This document shows positions 1 to 9,090 of a stretch of DNA of 64,000 nt, piece after piece; position 1 is the stretch's first letter; every line of letters begins with the position of its first letter. A program made the position numbers and the translations under genes. The notes under the pieces were generated by a model. That model was not told the origin of the DNA, ran no database searches, and worked only from the letters and a program-made list of their open reading frames with translations. The stretch is from the NCBI RefSeq assembly GCF_019492055.1, contig NZ_JAICBX010000003.1, positions 620,001-684,000 of the forward strand, given 5' to 3'. Origin of the DNA: Flavimaribacter sediminis. Lineage in GTDB: Bacteria > Pseudomonadota > Alphaproteobacteria > Rhizobiales > Rhizobiaceae.

Positions 1-109
1 AGAGCATGACCGGCCGCTCGAACTCGCCGGCGACCTCCCTGAATATGTGGATGGCTTCGCTTTCCAGCGCCTTGAGGTTCGGATCAAGGGGCGGTTTCTT
101 CTCGGTCAT
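1..109 (-). CDS. cysD: Sulfate adenylyltransferase subunit 2 (5' fragment)
   Basis: Only the first 36 or so codons lie in the window; the gene runs off the left edge. The N-terminus contains the stretch [19 protein letters not shown] followed by VML, the typical opening of CysD before its PP-loop. CysD is the catalytic subunit that, with the GTPase CysN, makes adenosine 5'-phosphosulfate (APS) from sulfate and ATP in the cytoplasm. It starts 12 bases after the cysH stop, in the same direction, so the two are almost certainly co-transcribed for assimilatory sulfate reduction. The rest of the protein cannot be assessed. Confidence 0.9.
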   Translation of the reverse strand, partial: MTEKKPPLDPNLKALESEAIHIFREVAGEFERPVML

Positions 110-121
110 TCTGATGTTCCA

Positions 122-862
122 TTATTGAATTGCGGAAGCCGCCGGCTGGCTGTCGTCGACATGAAGGCCGCATTCGCGTTTCTCGTCGTTTTCCCACCAC
201 CAGCGTCCGGCGCGTTCGTCCTCGCCGGGTTTGATTGCGCGCGTGCATGGTTCGCAGCCGATCGAGGGATAGCCGCGCTCGTGCAGCGGATTGGTCGGCA
301 CGCGGTTGCCTGATACAAAGCTGCGAACATCCTCGATGCTCCAGTCCGCCAGCGGATTGGCCTTTTCCAGGTTCCGGTTCTCGTCATATTCGATGAACGG
401 AACCTCGGCGCGCGCATTCGACTGCCGACGGCGCAGGCCGGTGATCCACAGATCCGCGCCCTCAAGCGCGCGCCCCAGCGGCTCGAGCTTGCGCACGCCG
501 CAGCAGGCGTGGCGGGCGTCCACGCTCTCGTAGAACCCGTTTGCGCCATACTGTTCGATGTAGGCTGCGAGCTTTTCCGGATCGGGCGTAAACCGCTCGA
601 TCTCGATACCGTATCGCTTTTCCGTCTCCTCGATGAGCGCAAGCGTCTCGGGAAACAGGCGGCCTGTCTGAAGCGTGACGATGCGCACCTGCGGCGCGGC
701 GTCGGCAAGCGCTGCCGTCAACACCTGGTCCTCGATGCCGAGGCTTGTGGTGAAGACGGGATTGACCTTGTCCATGGTCATGACGCGGATCCGCTCGATA
801 AGCGTCAGTTCCCCCAGATCGTCGATCGGTGATTTCAGTAGAATGTTCGTTCCGGATGGCAT
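122..862 (-). CDS. cysH: Assimilatory APS/PAPS reductase
   Basis: Predicted 246-residue reductase that converts adenylyl sulfate (or PAPS) to sulfite using thioredoxin-type electrons. Visible motifs are the Cys pair C120-C121 and the CxxC at C203/C206, which together ligate a [4Fe-4S] cluster in APS reductases, and the C-terminal ECGLH motif (230-234) with the catalytic cysteine C231. The paired cysteines favour the plant/bacterial APS-reductase type over the cluster-free PAPS reductase of enteric bacteria. A longer open frame extends upstream to 1084, but the ATG at 862 has a GGAG ten bases ahead and gives the normal family length. It precedes cysD in the same direction. Confidence 0.92.
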   Translation of the reverse strand: MPSGTNILLKSPIDDLGELTLIERIRVMTMDKVNPVFTTSLGIEDQVLTAALADAAPQVRIVTLQTGRLFPETLALIEETEKRYGIEIERFTPDPEKLAAYIEQYGANGFYESVDARHACCGVRKLEPLGRALEGADLWITGLRRRQSNARAEVPFIEYDENRNLEKANPLADWSIEDVRSFVSGNRVPTNPLHERGYPSIGCEPCTRAIKPGEDERAGRWWWENDEKRECGLHVDDSQPAASAIQ

Positions 863-1345
863 CGGCTTTGAACTCCGGTTTGTGTTGGCTCCAAGACTGG
901 ACCACTTCTGGCTCCAGTTGAAACAACCGGGTTCTATATGTGCGCTGCTTGCGACAAAGAATTGTCGCCCGCGGGCGAAAAGGCGGAAAATGCGTTTTTC
1001 ATTACGCGCTGCGGCGCCTGATCTTTCCCTGTTGGCAGCCCATCGCGAAGAGGTTGAACCTGCCCGCCGAACGCCTCTCGCCAAAGTAGCATCGCAGCAA
1101 TACAGTTATACATAAAACAATAAATCCGTTACCGATCTCCAAAGCTTAATATGTATCAGATACAGCGCCTTAACCATTAATATATGCACACAAATATTGC
1201 AGGCGACAGTTGAGAAAACTATTATCGAATAATGATAATTCAATATTTATATAAATGCAGTAATTCCGGTTTTTCTTTTTTTATAGACCAAAACAATAAT
1301 ATCTGCTTATCTTTAACCTATGAATAGAATCGGGGGATTCTTTAT
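863..1345. other. Intergenic region, AT-rich right half
   Basis: No gene is supported here. The left part holds the cysH promoter. From about 1090 to 1345 the sequence becomes strikingly AT-rich compared with the GC-rich genome, with many T-A steps and an inverted repeat ATTATC-7 bases-GATAAT at 1221-1239. This is the upstream region of the autotransporter gene and resembles targets of MucR/Ros or other xenogeneic-silencer-type regulators. That link is inference. Confidence 0.5.
933..968 (-). promoter_or_regulatory. Candidate cysH promoter with inverted-repeat operator
   Basis: On the minus strand, TATAGA (plus 933-938) lies 17 bases after TTCTTT (plus 956-961), a plausible -10 but weak -35. 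Overlapping the -35 is a perfect 7-bp inverted repeat, GCGACAA-AGAA-TTGTCGC, at 951-968, followed by a 12-bp GC palindrome. The location suggests an operator for sulfur control of cysH. The cognate regulator is not identifiable from the window. Confidence 0.35.
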
Positions 1346-4300
1346 ATGTTAAAGCAAGTGTGGCAGTTTTTCTGTTCTTTTGCACCGCAAAAGCAAATCG
1401 ATTCTTGTCCTTATCTAAGTTCTCGCAAACCTATAACAATACAGCCGAAACCGCTGCTTACGCTCGGTTTTGCTTTGCTTGCGACGACCGCGCTGAATGT
1501 CCGCCCGACAGCCGCCCAGACAACGCCGCCGGACGCCCCCTGCCATCAGGTCAGCGACGGCGGCGCGACGGTGACCTGCACGGGAGACGTCTCCGATGGA
1601 ATTATCCTCTTCAACGGCGCCGGCCCGGTCACCACGCTCTATGTGAACTCCGTAACCGACGATTTGGTGGCGAGTTCCGGAATCTCCGTTATCAGTTTCG
1701 TCTCGGAAGGCGACGTCACCATTATCAGCGACACGACGGACGGGCCCGGCGGACCATTCGTCATTTCCGGTGCAACCAGCGCCGTCATGGCGATTACAGC
1801 TCAATCGACGGTCTCCGGCGACGTGACCGTCAACCACACCGGCGACATCGTCATGGAAAATTCAGGAGCGATATACGCTACCGCTGCAGACGGGTCGGTC
1901 AGCATCACCCACACGGGAGATGCATCACAATCCTCCGCTGATGGAGTTCCATTGATATTTGCAACCGCCTCTTCAGACATCACCATAACGACGGTCGGCG
2001 ATCTCGCCAGAATTGGTAACGGTGCTGTGAATCTGGGAGGAGTTTCGAGCGGGGGCAGCGTCTCCCTGAACCATACCGGTTCTATTGATTTGATCGGCAA
2101 CGGCGGCCCTTCCGTCTTTGCTGTCGCAGCAAACGACGTGGACATCGTCATTGACGGCGACGTCAGTATGACAGGCGACGGCGCCCCAGAAATAGTTGCA
2201 AGATCGACGGCCGGCGACGTCCAGATCACCCATACGGGGCTTCTGACAGCAACCGGCTTTAATACCACGGGCATAATGGCGACATCCGAGCAGGGCGACG
2301 TCACGGTGACCAGGACCGGCGACCTTGCCATGACAGTTTCAGGTATTTCCGATTCCACCGGCTTCAAGGTCGGCGGCGTCTGGGCGTCTTCGGTGGAAGG
2401 CGACGTGACGATCAGCCAGACCGGCCTCGTTTCAATGACGGGAGACGGACTGTTCGGTCTGCGCGCAGAGACAGAAAACGGAAGCGCGACGATCCTGCTC
2501 GACGGCGATCTGACCATGGACGGGCTCGATACGACCGGTATACTCGCACAGGCTGGCGGCGACGGGACGATCCTGGTCACCACATACGGCGCGGTCATGG
2601 CGACCGGAGACGGCTCGACGGCGATCAGCCTTGTCAATGAAGGATCGGGCGACGTGATGTTGCAGGCCATGGGCGATGTCAGCGGCGCTGTCAACGGCGT
2701 CCAGATCGTCACCGGGACCGGCGACGCCTTTGTCGAGATAGCAGGCCTCGTCACTGGTTCAGGCGGCGTCGCTGGAGACCTGACCGGCGTCGGCGGCGAC
2801 GGAGAGGCCAGTTCCCGCGTGACGCTTATGCCCGGCTACGGCTTTGACGGCATCGTCGACGCCCGGAATGGCTACGATCGCAACAGGATCGTTCTCGGCG
2901 GCGACAGCGGCGAGGCCTTTTTCGATCTCGCCGAACTCGACGACGGCGACGATGTCGAGGAGGCCGGCGAAGTCTTCTTCGGCTTCGATCCCGTGCTCAC
3001 AAAGGAAGGCCTGTCGAGCTTCATCCTCACCGGCGTCAACGCCGATCCGTTCGAGGAAGGCGTCGTCGAAGGCGGCGGACTGTTCCTGGCCGACGGCGCA
3101 GTCGTGGCGATGGACACGGGCGGGTCTCTCAGCGTCAGCGCCGGCGCCGTGTTCGGCGGATATGGCGTCTCCAGCCTCATGGGCGACCTGATCAATATGG
3201 GCGCCGTTTCGCTTTCCGACGGATCGAGCCTGTTCGCCTCCGGAATGGAAGGCGCGAACGACGTTCTGACGATCTCCGGCGACTATTACTCCGACGGTGG
3301 TCTGTTGATCATGGACGCCTATCTCGGCGCAAGCGGATCACCGGCGGACCTGCTCGTCATCGAGGGCGACGTGACCGGCGCCGGTTCGACGGCGGTGCTC
3401 GTCAACAACGCCGGTGGACCTGGCGGCTATACCGGCCCCGGCGGCGGTATTCCGCTGATCACCGTGGCGGGCCTGACCGACGCGGAAGACTTCTACCTGG
3501 CCGCGCCCGTCACGGCCGGCGCTTTCGAATACGGCCTCGGCCTGGAAACCGACACCTGGTATCTGGAAGCGGTCAGCCTGACCGGAATAGGTGTTACGGC
3601 GCCCTATATCCCTTACGCCCTGCAGAACTTCGGCCGGGAGATCACCGGCAGCCTGTCCGAGCGGCTTGGCGGGCGCACGGGCTTCAGCCCGGACTTGCCC
3701 GGAAGCTTCAGCTTCACCGCCAATGCGGACCTGCCGGGAAGCGACGCGCCGCTTGCGCCTGAGGCAACCGAACCGGCCGCCCGCTACGGCGCCTGGGCCC
3801 GCGTGCTCGGCGCATGGTCGGACGCCGACGGCTCGCTTCTGGGCGGCTTTGGCGCTGGCTCCTATGAGGAGACCCTGTGGGCGTTGCAGGGCGGCTTCGA
3901 CGCCGTCCTTGTCTCCGAAGCCGACAGCATGCTGATCTCCTCCGCCTTTCTGCATTACGGCGGCAGCACGACGGACAGCACCGACGCAAGCTCAGGCCTG
4001 ACGGTCGGCAGCACCAGCGCAACCGGATGGGGCGGTGGTCTGGGCCTCACCTACGCAACCGCCAACGGCCTCTACATCGACACGGTCGCGACCTACACCC
4101 GCTACGATCTCGACGTCGCTGCCAACGGCGCCACCGGCTCGACCAACGCCGACGGGGTTTCCGTCTCCGGCGAGGCAGGCTGGCGGATTGCGCTGTCCGA
4201 CCGCTTCGGCCTGACGCCGCAGGCGCAGCTTGTCTACCAGAACATCGGGATCGACGGCTTCATCGATTCCTCCGCCGTAGCGACGAGCTTTTCCAACACC

Positions 4301-4609
4301 GACAGTCTCGAGGGCCGCGTCGGCCTGCGCATGGACCTGATCGGGTCCGGCTCGACGATACCGGTTCTCGTCTACGCCACGGCCGACCTCGTGCACCAGT
4401 TCCTCGACGACCCGGTCGCCGACATCAACGGAACGCCGCTGGCTCTGGGCTTCGACAATTCCGGCTACCAGCTTGGCGCCGGCCTCGAGTTCGGGGGCCC
4501 GGCGACGACGCTGTCCAGCTGGATCAACGGCAGCTACCGCGCGCCCTTCGACAGCGACAACGGCATCGCCACCTGGGACGCTACCGCAGGGGTGAAAGTC
4601 GCTTTCTGA
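1346..4609 (+). CDS. Autotransporter (type Va secretion) with tandem passenger repeats
   Basis: Predicted 1087-residue surface protein. The N-terminus has an unusually long signal sequence: about 35 polar/basic residues, then a hydrophobic core (LLTLGFALLATTAL) ending near AAQ at 56-58. Residues 158 to about 460 hold eleven copies of a roughly 27-residue unit with the pattern GDVxIxHTGDLxMTG, expected to form a beta-helix. A Gly/Asp-rich linker follows. The last 270 or so residues look like an autotransporter beta-barrel, with alternating aromatic strands and a terminal Phe (GVKVAF) as required for BAM insertion. Start chosen at the ATG after GGGGGA. Passenger function (adhesion or other) cannot be told. 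No adjacent secretion genes are needed for this class. Confidence 0.85.
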   Translation: MLKQVWQFFCSFAPQKQIDSCPYLSSRKPITIQPKPLLTLGFALLATTALNVRPTAAQTTPPDAPCHQVSDGGATVTCTGDVSDGIILFNGAGPVTTLYVNSVTDDLVASSGISVISFVSEGDVTIISDTTDGPGGPFVISGATSAVMAITAQSTVSGDVTVNHTGDIVMENSGAIYATAADGSVSITHTGDASQSSADGVPLIFATASSDITITTVGDLARIGNGAVNLGGVSSGGSVSLNHTGSIDLIGNGGPSVFAVAANDVDIVIDGDVSMTGDGAPEIVARSTAGDVQITHTGLLTATGFNTTGIMATSEQGDVTVTRTGDLAMTVSGISDSTGFKVGGVWASSVEGDVTISQTGLVSMTGDGLFGLRAETENGSATILLDGDLTMDGLDTTGILAQAGGDGTILVTTYGAVMATGDGSTAISLVNEGSGDVMLQAMGDVSGAVNGVQIVTGTGDAFVEIAGLVTGSGGVAGDLTGVGGDGEASSRVTLMPGYGFDGIVDARNGYDRNRIVLGGDSGEAFFDLAELDDGDDVEEAGEVFFGFDPVLTKEGLSSFILTGVNADPFEEGVVEGGGLFLADGAVVAMDTGGSLSVSAGAVFGGYGVSSLMGDLINMGAVSLSDGSSLFASGMEGANDVLTISGDYYSDGGLLIMDAYLGASGSPADLLVIEGDVTGAGSTAVLVNNAGGPGGYTGPGGGIPLITVAGLTDAEDFYLAAPVTAGAFEYGLGLETDTWYLEAVSLTGIGVTAPYIPYALQNFGREITGSLSERLGGRTGFSPDLPGSFSFTANADLPGSDAPLAPEATEPAARYGAWARVLGAWSDADGSLLGGFGAGSYEETLWALQGGFDAVLVSEADSMLISSAFLHYGGSTTDSTDASSGLTVGSTSATGWGGGLGLTYATANGLYIDTVATYTRYDLDVAANGATGSTNADGVSVSGEAGWRIALSDRFGLTPQAQLVYQNIGIDGFIDSSAVATSFSNTDSLEGRVGLRMDLIGSGSTIPVLVYATADLVHQFLDDPVADINGTPLALGFDNSGYQLGAGLEFGGPATTLSSWINGSYRAPFDSDNGIATWDATAGVKVAF
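1817..2740 (+). repeat. Tandem protein repeats, ~27 aa x 11
   Basis: Within the autotransporter passenger, units beginning at residues 158, 183, 210, 237, 263, 290, 317, 352, 379, 407 and 435 share a (G/N/S)(D/S)V-x-(I/V)-x-(H/R/Q)TG core. Spacing is 25-28 residues except one 35-residue unit. DNA copies have diverged, so this is an old protein repeat and not a recent DNA tandem duplication. Confidence 0.8.
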
Positions 4610-4737
4610 AGAATGTCGCCCGCAACCGGAAAGCGGCGCCCTGTCAAATCTTGTAGTGTGGCGATGCATCCCCTTCCCATGGGGCGAGCGGGTCTGTATG
4701 GAGACGCAGGCTCAACAGGCTCGGAGGCGGACTGCAT

Positions 4738-5238
4738 ATGCCGGAGAAAATCTCACTCGTCGATCTTCCAGATCTGATCGGGACGGAAGTGGGCGTGTCG
4801 GACTGGATAACTGTCGATCAGACCATGATCGACCTCTTCGCGGACGCCACGCACGACCACCAGTTCATTCATGTCGATCCGGAACGGGCGAAGGCCGAAA
4901 CGCCGTTCGGCGGCACGATCGCCCATGGTTTTCTGTCGCTCTCGCTGCTGTCGACGATGAACTACACCGGAACGCCTGAAATTCGCGAGCGCAAGATGGG
5001 CATCAATTACGGCTTCAACCGGATCCGTTTCATGGCGCCGGTGAAATCCGGCGCGCGGGTGCGCGGTCGCTTCACCCTGAAGGAGGCCCGCTACCGGGCC
5101 GCCGACATGATCATGCTGAGCTACGGCGTGGTCGTGGAGATCGAAGGCGAACCGAAACCGGCGCTGACCGCCGACTGGCTGACCGTCGGCCAGTTCGATC
5201 CGAAGGACCACCCGAACAGGGCCGACGCCGCTAAATGA
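4738..5238 (+). CDS. MaoC-family (R)-specific enoyl-CoA hydratase
   Basis: 166-residue single hot-dog-fold protein. The stretch FADATHDHQFIHVDPERA followed by a Gly-rich IAHGFLSLSLL segment is the MaoC/PhaJ signature, including the Asp and His used for hydration of trans-2-enoyl-CoA to (R)-3-hydroxyacyl-CoA. Start at the ATG preceded by GGAGG. The last 8 bases overlap the convergent soxG stop. Likely role is fatty acid or polyhydroxyalkanoate metabolism. The exact substrate cannot be determined, and there is no functional link with the neighbouring sarcosine oxidase genes beyond adjacency. Confidence 0.85.
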   Translation: MPEKISLVDLPDLIGTEVGVSDWITVDQTMIDLFADATHDHQFIHVDPERAKAETPFGGTIAHGFLSLSLLSTMNYTGTPEIRERKMGINYGFNRIRFMAPVKSGARVRGRFTLKEARYRAADMIMLSYGVVVEIEGEPKPALTADWLTVGQFDPKDHPNRADAAK

Positions 5239-5785
5239 CCGGATCGCGGATCGCCTCTGCGAGAAACCCGAACACATAGTCGGAGAAGGAGCGCCAGTGC
5301 TCCACGCGGAAGGTTTCCGCATCGTCCCGCACGAGAACAACCTCGACCTTGCCGAGCATCGTGCGCGAACAGGCGCCGACCGGAAAGGCTTCCAGCGACA
5401 GGTTCTGCGGACAGCCGGCCTTGAGCGCGGCCTCAGCTCCCTTGCCCGAAACGATCAGGGCCACGTTGCGGTGGGAAATATCGACGGCTGCGTGAAGCTG
5501 CTTGACCTTCGCGCAGGGCGCCATCAGGTCGGCGCCCGCCTCATCGATCACCAGCCACTCGTCCGGGCCGAGCCACAGTGCCGTCCGTTTGCCGTTTCTC
5601 GACTTGGCGGATGTTTTCGGCGCGTCAGGCAGTTTCACGCCGAGCGCCCGCGACAGCGGTGCGACGGCTTCCGCGCGCGCCCGGATTGAAAGGCGGCTCG
5701 CGAAGGCGGCGGGCGTTATCGTGACGACGCCCGTTCCGGCGGCGTTGCCCTCATGGGGCAGGATCATTGCGGCGGTCTCAACCAT
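5231..5785 (-). CDS. soxG: Sarcosine oxidase gamma subunit
   Basis: 184 residues, last gene of soxBDAG. The gamma subunit of heterotetrameric sarcosine oxidase is related to a GcvT-like half domain and has a structural role. Supporting features are the family-typical segments ALWLGPDEWLV and HWRSFSDYVFGFL and its invariable position after soxA. I chose the ATG at 5785, which overlaps the soxA stop by 8 bases and implies translational coupling; an upstream in-frame ATG at 5863 would lie deep inside soxA. Confidence 0.9.
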   Translation of the reverse strand: MVETAAMILPHEGNAAGTGVVTITPAAFASRLSIRARAEAVAPLSRALGVKLPDAPKTSAKSRNGKRTALWLGPDEWLVIDEAGADLMAPCAKVKQLHAAVDISHRNVALIVSGKGAEAALKAGCPQNLSLEAFPVGACSRTMLGKVEVVLVRDDAETFRVEHWRSFSDYVFGFLAEAIRDPVI

Positions 5786-8765
5786 TGACGCGCTCCCCCT
5801 TCTCGTCGAAGAAAACCATGCCCGTGACTTCCACTTCGATCGTCCGATCCGGCATCGGAACATATAATGTGTCGCCCATGCGATCCTGTCCGCCGGCGAC
5901 CAGCGCCATGGCGATGGAGCGGCCGCAATTGGGAGACCAGTAGGACGACGTGACGTGGCCGAGCATCGTCATCGGCGTCGGCTGGTTCGGGTCGGCCACG
6001 ATCTGCGCGCCCTCTTCCAGCACCGTCTCCGGATTTTTTGTCTTGAGGCCGACGAGCTGCTTGCGTCCGCCCGCCACGAGATCGGGCCGTTTCAGGCCGC
6101 GGATCCCGACAAAATCCGGCTTGCTCTTCGCGATCGCCCATCCGAGGCCGGCGTCGTGCGGCGTCACCGTGCCATCGGTGTCCTGGCCGACGATGATGAA
6201 GCCTTTTTCGGCGCGCAGCACGTGCATGGTTTCAGTGCCGTAGGCGCAGGCGCCAAGCGGCTCGGCCTGCTTCCAGACCGCTTCCAGCACCGCCTGTCCG
6301 TAATGCGCCGGCACGTTGATTTCGTAGCCCGGCTCGCCGGTGAAGGAGACGCGGAACAGCCGCGTCGGCGCGCCGCAAATCTTGCCTTCACGCACGCTCA
6401 TATGCGGCATGGCGTCGTTCGAAAGATCGATCCCCTCGACCAGCGGCGCAATGATGTCGCGCGCCTTCGGTCCCTGCACCGCGATCACCGCCCACTGTTC
6501 CGTGGTCGATGTCAGCCAGACGTCGAGATCCGGAAACTCCGTCTGGAGATAGTCTTCCATGTGATTGAGAACGCGCGGCGCGCCGCCGGTCGTCGTGGTC
6601 ACGTGGAAGCGGTCTTCCGCCATGCGGGCGACGACGCCGTCATCATAGATGAAGCCGTCCTCGCGCAGCATGATCCCGTATTTGCAGCGGCCGGGCGCCA
6701 GTTTCTGCCAGCCATTCGTGTAGATGAGATCGAGGAACTTCGCCGCGTCCGGTCCCACCACCTCGATCTTGCCGAGGGTCGAGGCGTCGAAGACGCCGGC
6801 CGTCTCGCGCACGGTCTTGCATTCGCGGCTGACGGCGGCGTGCATGTCCTCGCCGGCGCGCGGGAAATACCAGGCGCGTTTCCAGTTGCCGACATCCTCG
6901 AAAACGGCGCCCTGTTTCGTCGACCATGCATGGCTGAAGGTCTTGCGGGCCGGATCGAAGAGCTTGCCGCGACTGTGATTGACGATCGCGCCATAGGTGA
7001 CCGGCGTATAGGGCGGCCGGAACGTGGTGAGGCCAACCTCCGGCATCTGGCGGCCGAGGGATTCCGCCGCGATCGCCAGCCCATGGATGTTCGACGTCTT
7101 GCCCTGATCGGACGCCATTCCATTGGTGGTGAAGCGCTTGACGTGCTCGATGGAATGCATGCCCTCACGCACGGCGAGACGGATATCCTTCGCCGTCACG
7201 TCGTTCTGGAAGTCGACGAAGGTCTTCGCTGTGCTGTCGGCGCCGGCGCCCCGGGCGCTGCCCGACATGCCGCCCGACCAGTCGATGGCGCCTGCGGCTT
7301 CGATGCGCAGCGAGAGCCGCTTCGACTTGCCGGCGCCAAGGGCCGCGCTGCGACCCGCCGCGATCGCTTCATCGACCGTTTCCTGCAGGCCGGTCACGCC
7401 GTTGCAGCCGCCGACGGAAACCGAGGCCTGCACATTGTCGCCCGGCAGAAAGCGCTCCGTCTCCGGATCCCAGACCACCTTGCCGCGGGACTGGGAATAG
7501 AGATGGACGGCGGGCGTCCAGCCGGCGGAGGTGATCAGCGCGTCGACCGGTATCTGCGTCTTGCCGCGGCCGCCTTCGACGGTCATCGAGGAAATGCGCC
7601 GTCTGCCTTTTGCGCCAACAACGGCGCTTGCCGTCATCACGTCAATGCCGAGATCGGCGGCCGTGGACAACAGTCCCTCGCCCGGAGCATCGCGCGTATC
7701 GACGATCGCCGGCACGGACACGCCGGCGCGCGCCAGATCGAACGCGGCGGCGTAGGCTGAATCATTGGCCGTGTAGACCCCGACCTTTGAACCGACGGCC
7801 ACGCCATAATGGTTGAGATAGGCGCGGGCGGCGGAGGCGAGCATGATGCCGGGGCGATCATTGTCGGCGAAAACCATATGACGCTCGATGGCGCCTGTGG
7901 CGAGAACCACCTTTTGGGCGCGCACCTGCCAGAGCCGCTCGCGCGGCAGGTCCGGATGCGGATCGGAGAGATGGTCGGTGACCCGTTCGCACAGCGCCAC
8001 GAAATTCTGCGCGTAGTACCCGAAGGCAGTCGTGCGCGTCAGCACCCGGACATTGTCCATGGCGGTGAGTTTCGCAGCCGTATTCTGCGCCCAGTCATAG
8101 CCGTTGTCGCCGTCGATGGTGACGTCCGTGTCATAACGCAGCGCGCCGCCCGCTCCCGCCTGCTCGTCGCACAGGATCACGCTGGCGCCGCTCATCGCCG
8201 CCGCGAGCGCGGCGGAGAGCCCGGCGACGCCGGCGCCGACCACCAGAACGTCGACATGCTCGTAGCGGCTGGAATAGTGGTCCGGATCGGGTTCGTCAGG
8301 CGCAACGCCGAGACCAGCCGCGCCCCGGATGAAAGGCTCGTAGAGCTTCTGCCAGGCGACTTTCGGCCACATGAAGGTCTTGTAGTAGAAACCCGCGGCG
8401 AACATCGGGGACAGCATGTCGTTGACGGCGCCGACGTCGAAGGCGAGCGACGGCCAGCGGTTCTGCGATCCCGCCCGCATCCCTTCGAAAACCTCCTGGA
8501 CGGTGGCGCGGACATTCGGCTGGCGACGGGCGCTGTCGCGAGAAATGTCCATCAGCGCGTTCGGCTCTTCAGAACCGGCGCCCAGAACCCCGCGCGGCCG
8601 GTGATACTTGAAGGACCGGCCCATCAGGTGCACGCCGTTGGCGAGAAGCGCCGAGGCGAGCGTATCGCCTTCCAGGCCCGTATAAATCTCGCCGTCGAAC
8701 ATGAAACGGACTTTTCTTGCGGGCGTCAGCCGCCCTGCGCCCGCGATCCGGTTGGCTCCGCTCAT
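5778..8765 (-). CDS. soxA: Sarcosine oxidase alpha subunit
   Basis: 995 residues, the normal length. Domains in order are: an N-terminal ferredoxin-like module (about 15-110) that in this family lacks the iron-sulfur cysteines; a Rossmann dinucleotide-binding domain with VVGAGVAGLSAAL near 175; a second pyridine-nucleotide-disulfide-oxidoreductase region; and a C-terminal GcvT-like folate-binding half. The alpha subunit binds NAD+ and tetrahydrofolate, so the formaldehyde equivalent from sarcosine is released as 5,10-methylene-THF. It overlaps soxD by 4 bases (ATGA) and soxG by 8. Confidence 0.96.
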   Translation of the reverse strand: MSGANRIAGAGRLTPARKVRFMFDGEIYTGLEGDTLASALLANGVHLMGRSFKYHRPRGVLGAGSEEPNALMDISRDSARRQPNVRATVQEVFEGMRAGSQNRWPSLAFDVGAVNDMLSPMFAAGFYYKTFMWPKVAWQKLYEPFIRGAAGLGVAPDEPDPDHYSSRYEHVDVLVVGAGVAGLSAALAAAMSGASVILCDEQAGAGGALRYDTDVTIDGDNGYDWAQNTAAKLTAMDNVRVLTRTTAFGYYAQNFVALCERVTDHLSDPHPDLPRERLWQVRAQKVVLATGAIERHMVFADNDRPGIMLASAARAYLNHYGVAVGSKVGVYTANDSAYAAAFDLARAGVSVPAIVDTRDAPGEGLLSTAADLGIDVMTASAVVGAKGRRRISSMTVEGGRGKTQIPVDALITSAGWTPAVHLYSQSRGKVVWDPETERFLPGDNVQASVSVGGCNGVTGLQETVDEAIAAGRSAALGAGKSKRLSLRIEAAGAIDWSGGMSGSARGAGADSTAKTFVDFQNDVTAKDIRLAVREGMHSIEHVKRFTTNGMASDQGKTSNIHGLAIAAESLGRQMPEVGLTTFRPPYTPVTYGAIVNHSRGKLFDPARKTFSHAWSTKQGAVFEDVGNWKRAWYFPRAGEDMHAAVSRECKTVRETAGVFDASTLGKIEVVGPDAAKFLDLIYTNGWQKLAPGRCKYGIMLREDGFIYDDGVVARMAEDRFHVTTTTGGAPRVLNHMEDYLQTEFPDLDVWLTSTTEQWAVIAVQGPKARDIIAPLVEGIDLSNDAMPHMSVREGKICGAPTRLFRVSFTGEPGYEINVPAHYGQAVLEAVWKQAEPLGACAYGTETMHVLRAEKGFIIVGQDTDGTVTPHDAGLGWAIAKSKPDFVGIRGLKRPDLVAGGRKQLVGLKTKNPETVLEEGAQIVADPNQPTPMTMLGHVTSSYWSPNCGRSIAMALVAGGQDRMGDTLYVPMPDRTIEVEVTGMVFFDEKGERVNG

Positions 8766-9070
8766 TTCCCGTCTCCCTTTTTGGTGAGAGAATCGATGTC
8801 GGGTTTCGGTTCGCCGGTCTTGTAGGTCGCAAGAAACTTGTCGGACACGGTGTCGCGCACGGCGTTGAAGAAGCAGCCACAGCCGTGGACATGCCGCCAG
8901 CGCTCATAGGCCAGCCCCTTCGGATTGGACCGGATGAAGAAGAATGTCTCGAATTCCTCGTCGCTGATATCGGCCATGTTGGTCGGGCGCGCGATATGCG
9001 CCTCGCCGGCATGGGCGAACTCCAGTTCGGGCCGTTCTTCCTGGCAGTAGGGGCAGTAAATGAGAAGCAT
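8762..9070 (-). CDS. soxD: Sarcosine oxidase delta subunit
   Basis: 102 residues. The N-terminal CPYC...H...H pattern (CPYCQEERPE, then HAGEAHIARP) is the zinc-binding site of the delta subunit, and RWRHVHGCGCFFNAVRDT is the family's C-terminal signature. The subunit is structural in the alpha-beta-gamma-delta enzyme that oxidises sarcosine to glycine. The gene lies 20 bases after soxB and overlaps soxA by 4 bases. Confidence 0.95.
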   Translation of the reverse strand: MLLIYCPYCQEERPELEFAHAGEAHIARPTNMADISDEEFETFFFIRSNPKGLAYERWRHVHGCGCFFNAVRDTVSDKFLATYKTGEPKPDIDSLTKKGDGK

Positions 9071-9090
9071 GTCTTTGACCCTGAATTCGT

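Noticed and set aside
1817-2740. Regular repeats resembling a CRISPR-like array
   Set aside because: They are in-frame protein repeats of the autotransporter with diverged DNA, not identical direct repeats with spacers.
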